Source of the DNA: Ilyomonas sp965214235
GTDB taxonomy: Bacteria > Bacteroidota > Bacteroidia > Chitinophagales > Chitinophagaceae
Length of the DNA stretch: 64,000 nt
Direction: 5' to 3'
Assembly (NCBI GenBank): GCA_965214235.1
Contig: CBDCBH010000002.1
Span: forward strand, 186,001 to 250,000
The notes beneath the pieces are model-generated. The model was given only the letters and a program-made list of their open reading frames with translations. It was not told the DNA's origin and did no database searches. The position numbers and the translations under genes were made by a program. Below, in pieces: positions 17,184 through 25,720 of the stretch (position 1 is its first letter; each line of letters opens with the position of its first letter).

Positions 17184-18023
17184 ATGGCTTTTAACGTGCA
17201 AACCTTCCGAACCCGGGCAATAACAGCTGTTGTTTTTGTTGTAGTTATGCTATTGGGTTTGCTTATTAATACATACACTTTCTTCCTTCTTTTTTCCATC
17301 ATTCATTTTGGTTGCTGGGTTGAATATGAAAAACTTATTGGTAAAATTGATGAAGGTTATCAACGCATTTCTTTCGTTCATAAATATGGTTTCATGTTGC
17401 TTGGATGGAGCTTTTTATTGATGATGATGAATGATGTTTTATTGATAGAAACCGGCAAATGGCTGATGATAATAATGATGTTGGTTTTACTCATCAGCCA
17501 GCTCATTCACTGGCGTTTGTTTTTATTTAAAAATGTAGCTTACCCATTGCTGGGTTTGCTTTATATTTCGGTAAGCTGGATGCTGATGATCAACCTGCGG
17601 AACCAACACTTTTTGTTTTTACACAATAATAAAATAATACCCGTTATTCTTATTGCTTCGATATGGATAAACGATACGATGGCTTACCTTGTTGGCTCGT
17701 TTATAGGTAAAACTCCGTTAAGTTCCATCTCACCAAAAAAAACATGGGAAGGCACAGTGGGCGGGGCTTTGCTGGCAGTGCTGGTGGTTACATTGGCAGG
17801 TTATTTTGCTTTTCGTTTGCCACTATTTGCAGTGCTACTAATTTCATTGATTGCATCGGTTGCAGGCACGTTTGGCGATTTGTTGGAGAGCAAATTAAAA
17901 CGTCTTGCCGGTGTGAAAGATAGCGGTCAGATTATGCCCGGGCATGGTGGCTTTTTAGACCGTTTTGATTCTTTATTATTGGCAACGCCGTTTGTATGGC
18001 TATATCTGTTTTTTGCTTTATAA
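17184..18023 (+). CDS. cdsA: Phosphatidate cytidylyltransferase (CDP-diacylglycerol synthase)
   Basis: Integral membrane enzyme that makes CDP-diacylglycerol from phosphatidic acid and CTP, the branch point for phosphatidylethanolamine and anionic lipids. The 279 residues carry about eight hydrophobic helices, the SPKKTWEGTVGGALLA motif and the C-terminal CdsA signature (GDLLESKLKRLAGVKDSG, then MPGHGGFLDRFDSLL) with its conserved acidic residues. A TATTTTTA box, one base off consensus, lies 19 bp before the ATG. psd follows in the same direction, 52 bp on. Confidence 0.96.
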   Translation: MAFNVQTFRTRAITAVVFVVVMLLGLLINTYTFFLLFSIIHFGCWVEYEKLIGKIDEGYQRISFVHKYGFMLLGWSFLLMMMNDVLLIETGKWLMIIMMLVLLISQLIHWRLFLFKNVAYPLLGLLYISVSWMLMINLRNQHFLFLHNNKIIPVILIASIWINDTMAYLVGSFIGKTPLSSISPKKTWEGTVGGALLAVLVVTLAGYFAFRLPLFAVLLISLIASVAGTFGDLLESKLKRLAGVKDSGQIMPGHGGFLDRFDSLLLATPFVWLYLFFAL

Positions 18024-18043
18024 TTACGCTGTATTCTAACACT

Positions 18044-18051
18044 TATCTTTG
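18044..18051 (+). promoter_or_regulatory. -7 promoter box for psd
   Basis: TATCTTTG, exact TAnnTTTG, ends 24 bp before the psd ATG, so psd has its own start of transcription besides any read-through from cdsA. Confidence 0.55.
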
Positions 18052-18075
18052 CTGCTTCATCATTGTTTTTGCTGA

Positions 18076-18732
18076 ATGAAAATTCATAAAGAAGGTTACC
18101 GTTCCATTGCCATCGCTGCTTTGTTGTTTGGTATCATCAACCTGTTTTCTTTTCATTATCTCGGTATCAATTACGAATGGCTGGCGTTGGTTGTTTTTAT
18201 TGTTACATTGGTTTTGTTTTTATTCATTATTTCTTTTTTTCGTTTGCCCAATCGTTTGTTATCGGTTCACGATAATCAAATTATCTGCCCTGCCGATGGT
18301 AAGGTTGTAGTGATTGAAGAGGTGATGGAAGAAGAATATTTTAAAGATAGAAGAATACAGGTGAGCATTTTTATGAGCCCGGCTAATGTGCATGTAAACC
18401 GAAATCCTATCAGCGGCGATGTGTTATACAGCCGGTATCATAAAGGAAAATATTTGGTAGCGTGGCATCCGAAATCTTCTACCGAAAACGAACGGCATAG
18501 TGTGGTAATTGAAAATGAAAACGGTGAGTTATTGGTAAAGCAGATTGCCGGTGCGCTTGCCAAACGCATTGTGAACTACCTGAAACCTGGTGTTGATGTA
18601 AACCAGGGGGCTGAAATGGGTTTTATTAAATTTGGAAGCCGTGTAGATGTATTGTTGCCGCTTCATGCAAACATAGAAGTGCAACTAAACCAAAAAGTAA
18701 AAGGCGGCGTAACGGTGCTGGCAACGTGGTAG
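18076..18732 (+). CDS. psd: Phosphatidylserine decarboxylase, short type
   Basis: Pyruvoyl-dependent membrane enzyme that decarboxylates phosphatidylserine to phosphatidylethanolamine, downstream of CdsA in the same pathway. The 218-residue form has two N-terminal hydrophobic helices (to about residue 58), CPADGKVVVIEEV, the FMSPANVHVNRNPISGDV motif and VVIENENGELLVKQIAG. The self-cleavage site should be the Gly-Ser in FIKFGSRVDVLLPL near the C-terminus; the Ser becomes the pyruvoyl group. Length and cleavage context match the short archaeal-type Psd used by Bacteroidota. Confidence 0.94.
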   Translation: MKIHKEGYRSIAIAALLFGIINLFSFHYLGINYEWLALVVFIVTLVLFLFIISFFRLPNRLLSVHDNQIICPADGKVVVIEEVMEEEYFKDRRIQVSIFMSPANVHVNRNPISGDVLYSRYHKGKYLVAWHPKSSTENERHSVVIENENGELLVKQIAGALAKRIVNYLKPGVDVNQGAEMGFIKFGSRVDVLLPLHANIEVQLNQKVKGGVTVLATW

Positions 18733-19067
18733 GAGTAGCTGATTGTACTTTGTAGTATGTATTAAGTATTACAATTTTTCTATATCTCGTTTTGTGTCTC
18801 TGTGGTTTAATTTCTCAATTGATGGTAATGCGTATAAGTGAGTAACACAATGATCTTCAATCGAAAAATTGAGCAGTGGTAATATAGAAAGATCTTAAAA
18901 AATTAAGAACTGCTGATGTTTAACAGCCTCTTCAATACATAATATCATACTACTTTATACCTGATACAAAAGTTAAGTAGAAAATTATAACTTTCTAATC
19001 TTCTCAAACATTTATTTTTGTTCTGTTCACATCATTAATCATCTTAAATTTTTTGTAAGCAGCAAGG
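18733..19067 (+). other. Intergenic region psd-speA with repeat fragments
   Basis: 335 bp without a gene. It holds a four-unit 7-bp-period tract at 18743-18770 (TTGTACT, TTGTAGT, ATGTATT, AAGTATT), a reverse copy of a CCACAGAGACACAAA-type fragment at 18791-18807 that matches one at 43426, and the speA -7 box at 19013. The rest is AT-rich and featureless. Confidence 0.6.
19013..19020 (+). promoter_or_regulatory. -7 promoter box for the arginine decarboxylase gene
   Basis: TATTTTTG, exact TAnnTTTG, 47 bp before the ATG; a weak TTTC -33 candidate lies 17 bp upstream. Confidence 0.5.
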
Positions 19068-20495
19068 ATGAACAATACTTACACCGACCTCGTTCACCAA
19101 ACGTTTCATTTTCCTCAGGAAGGCTTTGATGTTGGTGATAACGGCTACCTCGAATTTAACGGACTGAACCTGAAACACATTATCGAAAAGTATGGAACGC
19201 CTTTAAAGCTAACTTATCTTCCCAGGATTGGTCAGCAAATAAAAAAGGCGAAAAAAATGTTCGAGCACGCTTTTAAAAAGCACAAATATGAAGGCGAATA
19301 TTTTTATTGTTACTGCACCAAAAGCTCGCATTTTTCTTTTATTGTGGAAGAAACGCTGAAGCACGATATTCATCTCGAAACATCGTATGCTTACGACATT
19401 GAAATCATCAATCGTTTGTATCAGCGAAAAAAAATCAATAAAGAAACATTTATTATTTGCAATGGCTTTAAGCAAAAGCCCTACATCTCGCGCATTGCAA
19501 AACTTATTAACTCGGGTTTTAAAAACGTAATTCCAATACTGGATAATAAAGATGAACTGCAGGCTTATAAACGCAGCGTGCGACAGCCTTTTAAATTGGG
19601 CATTCGCGTAGCGGCAGAAGAAGAGCCAAGCTTTCCTTTTTATACCTCGCGCCTTGGCATTCGCCCGAGAGATATTCTTGAATTTTATGTTGATGAAATT
19701 GAAGGTTATGAAAATAAGTTTCAATTAAAAATGCTTCACATTTTTTTAAATAAAGGCATAAAAGATGACATCTATTATTGGAGCGAACTGAATAAAATTA
19801 TCAACCTGTACTGCCAGTTAAAAAAGATTTGCCCTGAGCTGGATTCTATCAACATTGGCGGCGGTTTCCCCATCAAACATTCGCTGGGCTTTGAGTATGA
19901 TTACCAGTTTATGATTAATGAAATTGTAAGCAATATAAAAAAGGCTTGCAAGCGCACCGGTGTGCCGATGCCAAATATTTACACTGAGTTTGGCAGCTAT
20001 ACGGTTGGCGAAAGCATGGCGCATATCTACAGCGTAATTGGTCAGAAGGCGCAGAACGACAGAGAAAACTGGTACATGATAGATTCTTCGTTCATCACTA
20101 CATTGCCCGATACCTGGGGCATAGGAGAGAAGTTTTTATTGCTGCCGATAAACAAATGGGACAACGATTACCAGCGTGTTGTTTTAGGGGGATTAACTTG
20201 CGATAGCCACGATTATTACGATTCGGAAGAGCATATTAATGAAGTGTTTTTACCTAAAATACAAAGCGCCGATCCGAAGGAAGCGCAGCAAAATAAAGAG
20301 CCGTTGTATGTTGGCTTTTTTCATACCGGCGCGTATCAGGATCAGATTAGTGGCTACGGCGGCATTAAGCATTGCTTAATTCCCTCGCCCAAGCATGTGA
20401 TTGTGGAATACGACAAAAATGATAAGCTTATAGATTGGTTGTATGCAAAAGAACAAACAGCGCAAAGTATGCTGAAGATATTAGGGTATTTGTAA
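19068..20495 (+). CDS. speA: Arginine decarboxylase, alanine-racemase-fold (Bacteroidota type)
   Basis: PLP-dependent decarboxylase converting arginine to agmatine for polyamine synthesis. The 475-residue protein has the fold-III layout: N-terminal YGTPLKLTYLP, the PLP-lysine region YFYCYCTKSSHFSF (K85 the likely Schiff-base residue), the glycine-rich phosphate loop SINIGGGFPIKHS, and GGLTCDSHDYYDSEE with the active-site Cys/Asp of the second domain. It matches my memory of the Flavobacterium-type enzyme annotated as arginine decarboxylase rather than the 630-residue E. coli SpeA. A diaminopimelate-decarboxylase-like specificity is less likely. No agmatine-processing gene lies beside it. Confidence 0.88.
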   Translation: MNNTYTDLVHQTFHFPQEGFDVGDNGYLEFNGLNLKHIIEKYGTPLKLTYLPRIGQQIKKAKKMFEHAFKKHKYEGEYFYCYCTKSSHFSFIVEETLKHDIHLETSYAYDIEIINRLYQRKKINKETFIICNGFKQKPYISRIAKLINSGFKNVIPILDNKDELQAYKRSVRQPFKLGIRVAAEEEPSFPFYTSRLGIRPRDILEFYVDEIEGYENKFQLKMLHIFLNKGIKDDIYYWSELNKIINLYCQLKKICPELDSINIGGGFPIKHSLGFEYDYQFMINEIVSNIKKACKRTGVPMPNIYTEFGSYTVGESMAHIYSVIGQKAQNDRENWYMIDSSFITTLPDTWGIGEKFLLLPINKWDNDYQRVVLGGLTCDSHDYYDSEEHINEVFLPKIQSADPKEAQQNKEPLYVGFFHTGAYQDQISGYGGIKHCLIPSPKHVIVEYDKNDKLIDWLYAKEQTAQSMLKILGYL

Positions 20496-20511
20496 GAGAT
20501 ACAAGTAAGGT

Positions 20512-20955
20512 TTAAAACAAGCTTATTTTTTGCTTGCCCGAATAAGTGAATGGCACGTTTACAAAAATGCCTGCTTTGCCAACGCGTGTAACGCCTTTTA
20601 TATCAACTTGTATCTCCTGGCTAAACAAAGCGTTTAATGAATTTTTATAGATGTTGCGCATATCAACCTGCACTTTGGAAGGCAACGAAAACTCGGAACG
20701 CCTTGCAATGTGCATACTGGTATCCAGCACATATTTGCCAAGAAAATTTTTATTTACGAAGATGTCGCAATCCACATGCTTTAAATCAACTCCAAAGCTG
20801 TTGGGATTGAAATAAATAAGATTCATGGATAGGGTAGATCGCTCAAACCCCAGGCTATCTACTGAAAAATTTTTTACACCGCGATAATCAAAACCTTGTG
20901 GCTTTTTGCAGGAAAAAAGGAGTAAAAGAAAAAAGGCGCAAAACAAAAAACGCAT
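20512..20955 (-). CDS. LEA14-like (LEA type 2) lipoprotein
   Basis: A 147-residue lipoprotein: signal MRFLFCAFFLLLLFSC with lipidated Cys16 and KK after it. The mature part has the immunoglobulin-like LEA type 2 pattern (RSTLSMNLIYFNPNSFGVDLKHVDCDIFVN and the final KGVTRVGKAGIFVNVPFTYSG), related to plant LEA14 and the WHy domain. Such proteins occur singly in Bacteroidota; function unknown, perhaps envelope stress. Convergent with speA, 16 bp between stops. Confidence 0.78.
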   Translation of the reverse strand: MRFLFCAFFLLLLFSCKKPQGFDYRGVKNFSVDSLGFERSTLSMNLIYFNPNSFGVDLKHVDCDIFVNKNFLGKYVLDTSMHIARRSEFSLPSKVQVDMRNIYKNSLNALFSQEIQVDIKGVTRVGKAGIFVNVPFTYSGKQKISLF

Positions 20956-21136
20956 ACATCAATTTAGGTGCAAAATAAAACACATGATTACTGCAACAGA
21001 TAGTTTCATCCATACAAAATGCTAATGTTTTTTATTGATAGTTGCATTGATAAAAGGCTACATGAAGCTTACTAAAATAATGCAATAAAAACAAACATAG
21101 CTTAAACCTGAAACTTGCACTTCTGAACCCTACTTT

Positions 21137-21856
21137 TCAATCCGCTTTTGATACACTGCCCGAACCATTGATATGGCTGTTAACGGATGCGCCGCCTTTG
21201 TACCGAACATCGCCGGAACCGTTTACATGAAGGTTTAATTGCTTGGTTGCATATACATCAGCATTGCCGCTACCATTGATGGTGATGCTGGCATTGTCAG
21301 CAGTTAAACCAAAGCATTTAATATCTCCGGAACCGGAAACAGAAAAGTCTGCATCGTTTGTTTTTCCGTTAAACGAAACATCACCGCTGCCGCTGGTATG
21401 ACTTTCCACAGCAGGCGCATCAATTTTCGCTTCAATGTTGCCAGAACCGCTTAATTCAAATATCATTTTATCGTGGTTGGATAATGTGTTTTCCGAAGTA
21501 ATGTTGCCGCTACCGTCAGATGATACATTGGTAAAAAGGGGCGCAGAAACAAGAACCTCGAAATGCTTGTTGGAACGCAGGTTGTAGCCTTTTTTTATAT
21601 GTATTTTCAAGGTGTTGCCATCCGTTTCGGTAAGCACATAAGGCAACAAATTTTCATCGCCTCTTACCACTACTTTGTAGTCGGAAGATTGTGTAAGAAC
21701 AACATCAGTTGGTCCCGAAGCTGCTATGTTTTTAAAATCGCTTACCTGGCGGTTTTCGGTAGATAAATTTCCGTTGCCATCCATACGTTCGCCGCCAATA
21801 AAATCGCAGGAAAAGAAAAGGATAGATGATGCAATGAGAAGCAGTAGTTGTTTCAT
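21137..21856 (-). CDS. Head-GIN domain (DUF2807) lipoprotein
   Basis: A 239-residue exported protein starting MKQLLLLIASSILFFSC at 21856; the open frame continues 18 codons upstream without a signal-like start. The lipobox is FFSC. The body is a right-handed beta-helix-like array with repeated Gly-Ser-Gly-Asp/Asn turns (SDGSGNI, LSGSGNIEAK, TSGSGDVSF, VSGSGDIKC, INGSGNADV, VNGSGDVRY, INGSGSV), the hallmark of the head-GIN family once called putative autotransporter adhesins. Usually a cell-surface or periplasmic lipoprotein of unknown role. A 14-bp tandem repeat lies upstream at 21925. Confidence 0.85.
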   Translation of the reverse strand: MKQLLLLIASSILFFSCDFIGGERMDGNGNLSTENRQVSDFKNIAASGPTDVVLTQSSDYKVVVRGDENLLPYVLTETDGNTLKIHIKKGYNLRSNKHFEVLVSAPLFTNVSSDGSGNITSENTLSNHDKMIFELSGSGNIEAKIDAPAVESHTSGSGDVSFNGKTNDADFSVSGSGDIKCFGLTADNASITINGSGNADVYATKQLNLHVNGSGDVRYKGGASVNSHINGSGSVSKAD

Positions 21857-21924
21857 AAAATTTGATTTAATAAAAAAAGAATGGTTGCAATAAAAATAAA
21901 GAAAAAACAATTACACGTTTGCTT

Positions 21925-21998
21925 TCTTGTTTCTTGCATCTTGTTACTTGCATCTTGTTACTTGCATCTTGTTACTTGCATCTTGATTCTTGTTACTT
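21925..21998 (+). repeat. Tandem repeat, 14-bp unit (two 7-mers), about five copies
   Basis: Units TCTTGTTACTTGCA at 21939, 21953 and 21967 are identical; the one at 21925 differs by one base and a decayed unit follows to 21998. Each unit is two variants of a heptamer NCTTGNN. It lies between the head-GIN start and the M20 peptidase stop. Confidence 0.9.
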
Positions 21999-22004
21999 CT
22001 CTCC

Positions 22005-23375
22005 TCACTCTTTCATCTCCGCATAATACTGATGAAAATACGGAATGGTTTCAATGCCTTTATAAAAATTGGCAAGATCGAATTTTTCGTTCGGACTATG
22101 CAAATTATCGCTATCCAAACCGAAGCCTAAAAACACGGTTTTAATCTTTAAAATACTTTCAAACAAAGAAGTAATGGGAATGCTTCCGCCACCGCGCACT
22201 GGCACCGTAGGCTTGCCAAAGCTCGCTTCTATTGCCTTAGCGGCGGCTTTGTATTCAATGCTGTCAATCGGCGTAACATACGGGTCGCCGCCATGATGTT
22301 CTTCGGCTTTAATGGTAATACAATCCGGCGCTATTTTGTATAAATAATCAATTAATAACTTCGTTATCTCTTTATGTTTTTGAGCCGGCACCAAGCGGCA
22401 GCTAATCTTTGCAAATGCTTTTGATGGCAGCACTGTTTTCGATCCCTCGCCAGTGTAGCCGCCCCAAATTCCGTTCACTTCTAAGGTAGGTCGGATACCG
22501 GTTCTTTCGTTTGTTGTATAGCCCTTCTCGCCCCACAATTCTTTCACACCAAGGTCGTGTTTGTATTCTTCTTCATCGTAAGGCGCTTCCGCCATTTTCT
22601 CTCTTTCTTCTTTCGAAGCTTCAACCACAGCATCATAAAAATTGGGTATGGTAATGTGGTTGTTTTCATCATGCAAACCAGTAATCATTTGCGCCAATAT
22701 TGTTATGGGGTTGGCAACCGCGCCGCCATACACACCGCTATGCAGGTCTCGGTTGGCGCCAGTTATTTCTACCTGAATATAGCTTAATCCACGTACGCCG
22801 GTATCAATACTTGGTGTTTCCAAACTCAGCATGGAGGTATCGCTTATCAATACCACATCGGCTTTCAGCATCTCTTTTTTTTCTTCTAAAAATAAGGCAA
22901 GATTTGGCGAGCCTACTTCTTCTTCACCCTCAATTATAAACTTGATGTTAAGCGGCAGCGTGTTTGTTTTTACTAAGGTTTCAAATGCTTTAATGTGCAT
23001 GTAAAACTGCCCTTTATCATCAGCCGAGCCGCGTGCATAAATTTTATCATCTTTTATCACCGGCTCAAAAGGTCCGCTGTTCCAAAGCTCCAGCGGGTCG
23101 GGCGGCTGCACATCATAATGCCCGTAAACAAGCACAGTAGGTTTTGTTTTATCGATAATTTTTTCGCCGTAAACAACCGGATGACCCATGGTAGGAAAAA
23201 CAGAAACAGCATCGGCGCCGGCCTCCTGTAAACGTTGCTGTACGGCTTCTGCGCAAGTGAGCATATCTTCTTTGTGTTCGCTGCGTGCGCTTACACTCGG
23301 GATGCGCAACATGGCTAACAACTCATCTAAAAAGCGTTGTTTGTGTTGGGTAAGATACTCTTGCCAAGCTTGCAT
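22005..23375 (-). CDS. M20 family dipeptidase
   Basis: Zinc-dependent metallopeptidase of the M20 family (carnosinase/CNDP-like subgroup), cytoplasmic, probably cleaving dipeptides. The ATG at 23375 gives 456 residues; the upstream TTG is unlikely. Metal and catalytic residues are recognisable: YGHYDVQP (H86, D88), GSADDKGQ (D119) and IEGEEEVGS (E151/E152), followed by the dimerisation domain and a closing PNEKFDLANFYKGIETI stretch. The HSGVYGGAVANP segment is typical of this subgroup. It is monocistronic. It might feed on peptides imported by the POT transporter at 9974, which is inference. Confidence 0.94.
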   Translation of the reverse strand: MQAWQEYLTQHKQRFLDELLAMLRIPSVSARSEHKEDMLTCAEAVQQRLQEAGADAVSVFPTMGHPVVYGEKIIDKTKPTVLVYGHYDVQPPDPLELWNSGPFEPVIKDDKIYARGSADDKGQFYMHIKAFETLVKTNTLPLNIKFIIEGEEEVGSPNLALFLEEKKEMLKADVVLISDTSMLSLETPSIDTGVRGLSYIQVEITGANRDLHSGVYGGAVANPITILAQMITGLHDENNHITIPNFYDAVVEASKEEREKMAEAPYDEEEYKHDLGVKELWGEKGYTTNERTGIRPTLEVNGIWGGYTGEGSKTVLPSKAFAKISCRLVPAQKHKEITKLLIDYLYKIAPDCITIKAEEHHGGDPYVTPIDSIEYKAAAKAIEASFGKPTVPVRGGGSIPITSLFESILKIKTVFLGFGLDSDNLHSPNEKFDLANFYKGIETIPYFHQYYAEMKE

Positions 23376-23726
23376 AAATGATGTGTTTGTTGTATGCAAA
23401 TATAGAATTGTATAAACTTGGATGAATGGTATGTTTTGAATTTATGTAAGATTGATTGAACAAAGACATTGTGCAACAAGTGCAGATATTTTTTAGTTTG
23501 TCTATATGGTTAACCCTGTTAGAAACAGGCTATTGTTTTTTACAAACAGCACCTGGTTGCCTGATCAATTATTTTCGGAACGTTGATCAGCCGCGGCGAA
23601 CGCAACAAACAATCAACCGGAGCGATATAGCTTGTTTCACAAAACTGTGTTTTCTTTTACTTCAAAAATTATTTTTCACTTCGTGCAACGGTTGGATGTG
23701 TTGTACAATCAACAAGAAAGCAAAGC
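23376..23726 (+). other. Control region upstream of the ECF sigma operon
   Basis: 351 bp without a convincing gene. It contains a short inverted repeat CCTGTT-N3-AACAGG (23515-23529), a perfect 8-bp inverted repeat CTGATCAA-N14-TTGATCAG (23561-23590), and a decayed copy of a dispersed element (ACGCAACA at 23600, AACCGGAG at 23615). Any of the inverted repeats could be an operator for the sigma-factor operon. Confidence 0.5.
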
Positions 23727-24281
23727 ATGAATATACAAGCGTTGGTAACTGCCTGTTTAAAAGGAAATGCGCACGCGCAAAAGCAACTGTACGATGCTTT
23801 TGCTGCGCAGATGATGGGCGTTTGCTATCGCTATACCAAATCGGTTGAAGACGCGGAAGATGTATTGCAGGATGGGTTTATTAAAGTGTTTCAATACTTA
23901 AAACAATATGAAGGAAGCGGCGAATTAGGAGCCTGGATTAGAAGAATTATGGTGAACACTGCGTTGGCATCGCTAAAGAAAAATGCGGCTTACAACAGCG
24001 ATATGCTGATTGAAGAAGAACACATGCACCTGGTGAGCGATGAAAACCCCGACATTAACATTCAAACAAAAGAATTGATTGACATGATACGGCAGTTACC
24101 GGCGGGTTACCAAACCGTATTTAATTTGTATGCCATTGATGGTTATACACATGCAGAAATAGGGAAGATGTTGGGCATTGGCGAAGGCACCAGCCGCAGC
24201 CAGTACATGCGTGCCCGCATACTATTAATAAACTGGCTGAAAAAACAGCCGGGCGAACATAAAACATCATCGTATGCCTGA
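23727..24281 (+). CDS. RNA polymerase ECF-type sigma factor
   Basis: Alternative sigma factor of the extracytoplasmic-function group, 184 residues. Region 2 is at about residues 18-85 (QLYDAFAAQMMGVCYRY, then SVEDAEDVLQDGFIKVFQYL and WIRRIMVNTALASLKK), and region 4 at about 115-172 (IRQLPAGYQTVFNLYAIDGY, HAEIGKMLGIGEGTSRSQ). Its stop overlaps the next gene, an anti-sigma-like beta-barrel protein, by 8 bp, the usual arrangement for a sigma/anti-sigma pair. The operon then encodes a lipoprotein and a second outer-membrane protein. It could be the SigP-type factor linked to PorX, but nothing in the sequence shows this. Confidence 0.93.
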   Translation: MNIQALVTACLKGNAHAQKQLYDAFAAQMMGVCYRYTKSVEDAEDVLQDGFIKVFQYLKQYEGSGELGAWIRRIMVNTALASLKKNAAYNSDMLIEEEHMHLVSDENPDINIQTKELIDMIRQLPAGYQTVFNLYAIDGYTHAEIGKMLGIGEGTSRSQYMRARILLINWLKKQPGEHKTSSYA

Positions 24282-25668
24282 AGAGAGTTTTGAAGAAAAG
24301 GCTCGCAATATGGCAGAGCAGTTTTCAATGGAGCCGCAGCCCCTTGTGTGGCAGCGTGTGAAAGCGGCTATTGCGCCCAAAAGCAGGCGCAGAGCGGCTT
24401 TCTGGTGGTGGCTTATGCCATTATGCGTGGCTGGCGGTTTGGGTTTTTGGTTGCTGAATAGTTATAAACCGTTGCAAAAGAAAGAGGCGGATGTAACACA
24501 AAATTCAATAGCAAAAACAAATTCAAATACAACCGGAAAGGTTAACAAACCAAATTCAAATACAAACCATAAAACAGGTAATCATTCAACTGTAAATAAC
24601 AAACAAAACATCGCATCCGGTCAAAAGAAAAAAGCAGATTTGTTTCAACAAAACAATCAATCGGGCAATGAAAAAAAGGATGCAAAACAAAAAAAGGAAG
24701 TGATGTTATTTCAACCCCAAACTCATTTTGCCATTAATAAAAATGTGGTAAAAGAAAACGATGTAAATAAAGAAAAGAAAGCAACTGTGGTTCAACCCCA
24801 AACCAGTTTTGTAAACGATACAAATGCGCTGGCTGATTCATCAAAAAACGATTTGCAAAAAGATGAAACGGAAGCAACTGATACACTAAAAACAACGGCA
24901 GCAATTGCAATAAAAACAAACGATTCGTTAGCCAAAAAAACAGATTCGGCAAGTGTTGTTATAAAGCCTGAAAAACAAAAAAAGAATGACTGGCAAATAG
25001 GAATGGTTGCAGAAGCAGGCGCCACATCCTGGGGTAATGGTTTGTTTGGTAATAGCGCAGCAAGTTTATTTTCTGCATCTAATAACCCTAATCCGCAAAC
25101 TAATAATAACAGCGGCGGCTCATTTGCTGTAGTTAATCAGCATAAAAAAACAGGTATTGACGCTGCGCTTGGAGTTACAGTTCATAAAAACATTTCAAAA
25201 CGATTATTTTTTACCGGTGAGCTTACTTATCGTTATCAGCAATTCGGTATTCAGCAAATCCTGTTTAACTTGGCATCTGCTGTGGAGAATCCTCACATCT
25301 ACAACAACATAAGTTATCATCTTCACTTTGCCAATATGTACACAGGCATTGGTGTATCCATCTTTCATAAAAAACAAACATTGGTAGCGTTGCAAGCCGG
25401 TGTTGATAATAGCTGGCTGATAACAATGCAGCAAAAACAAACCCATACGTCAGATTCATTGAAAAGCCTTACTACACACAACTTTCAACGCTGGCAGCCA
25501 TTCATTAACATTGCCATTCCTGTAAATATATACGCAAATAAAAAGGTGCGCTGGCAGCTAACACCTTTCTTCCGTTCAGGCTTGCGAAGCTTTCAAAAAA
25601 GTAACAGCTCTTATAGCAATAACCACCTTGTTTCGGCAGGCATGGGTATAATTTATTTTTTTAAATGA
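24274..25668 (+). CDS. Anti-sigma-like transmembrane protein fused to an outer-membrane beta-barrel
   Basis: 464 residues. Residues 1-40 are a cytoplasmic segment (EEKARNMAEQFSMEPQPLVW, then QRVKAAIAP) of the sort that binds ECF sigma factors. A single transmembrane helix follows at about 43-63 (AAFWWWLMPLCVAGGLGFWLL). Residues about 65-235 are a low-complexity Asn/Lys/Thr/Gln linker with two near-repeats of the FQPQTHFAINKN / VQPQTSFVNDTN kind. The last 230 residues read as an eight-stranded outer-membrane barrel ending in Phe-Lys (YFFK). The protein would therefore span both membranes if the barrel inserts. It overlaps the sigma gene by 8 bp. Confidence 0.75.
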   Translation: MPEESFEEKARNMAEQFSMEPQPLVWQRVKAAIAPKSRRRAAFWWWLMPLCVAGGLGFWLLNSYKPLQKKEADVTQNSIAKTNSNTTGKVNKPNSNTNHKTGNHSTVNNKQNIASGQKKKADLFQQNNQSGNEKKDAKQKKEVMLFQPQTHFAINKNVVKENDVNKEKKATVVQPQTSFVNDTNALADSSKNDLQKDETEATDTLKTTAAIAIKTNDSLAKKTDSASVVIKPEKQKKNDWQIGMVAEAGATSWGNGLFGNSAASLFSASNNPNPQTNNNSGGSFAVVNQHKKTGIDAALGVTVHKNISKRLFFTGELTYRYQQFGIQQILFNLASAVENPHIYNNISYHLHFANMYTGIGVSIFHKKQTLVALQAGVDNSWLITMQQKQTHTSDSLKSLTTHNFQRWQPFINIAIPVNIYANKKVRWQLTPFFRSGLRSFQKSNSSYSNNHLVSAGMGIIYFFK

Positions 25669-25720
25669 AGGTGCAACGGTTGTTGTTTTTTATCAATCAG
25701 TAAAATATAAAACTGTTTTT

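Noticed and set aside
21925..21998. CRISPR array
   Set aside because: Units are 14 bp in direct tandem with no spacers and no cas genes; it is a short tandem repeat.
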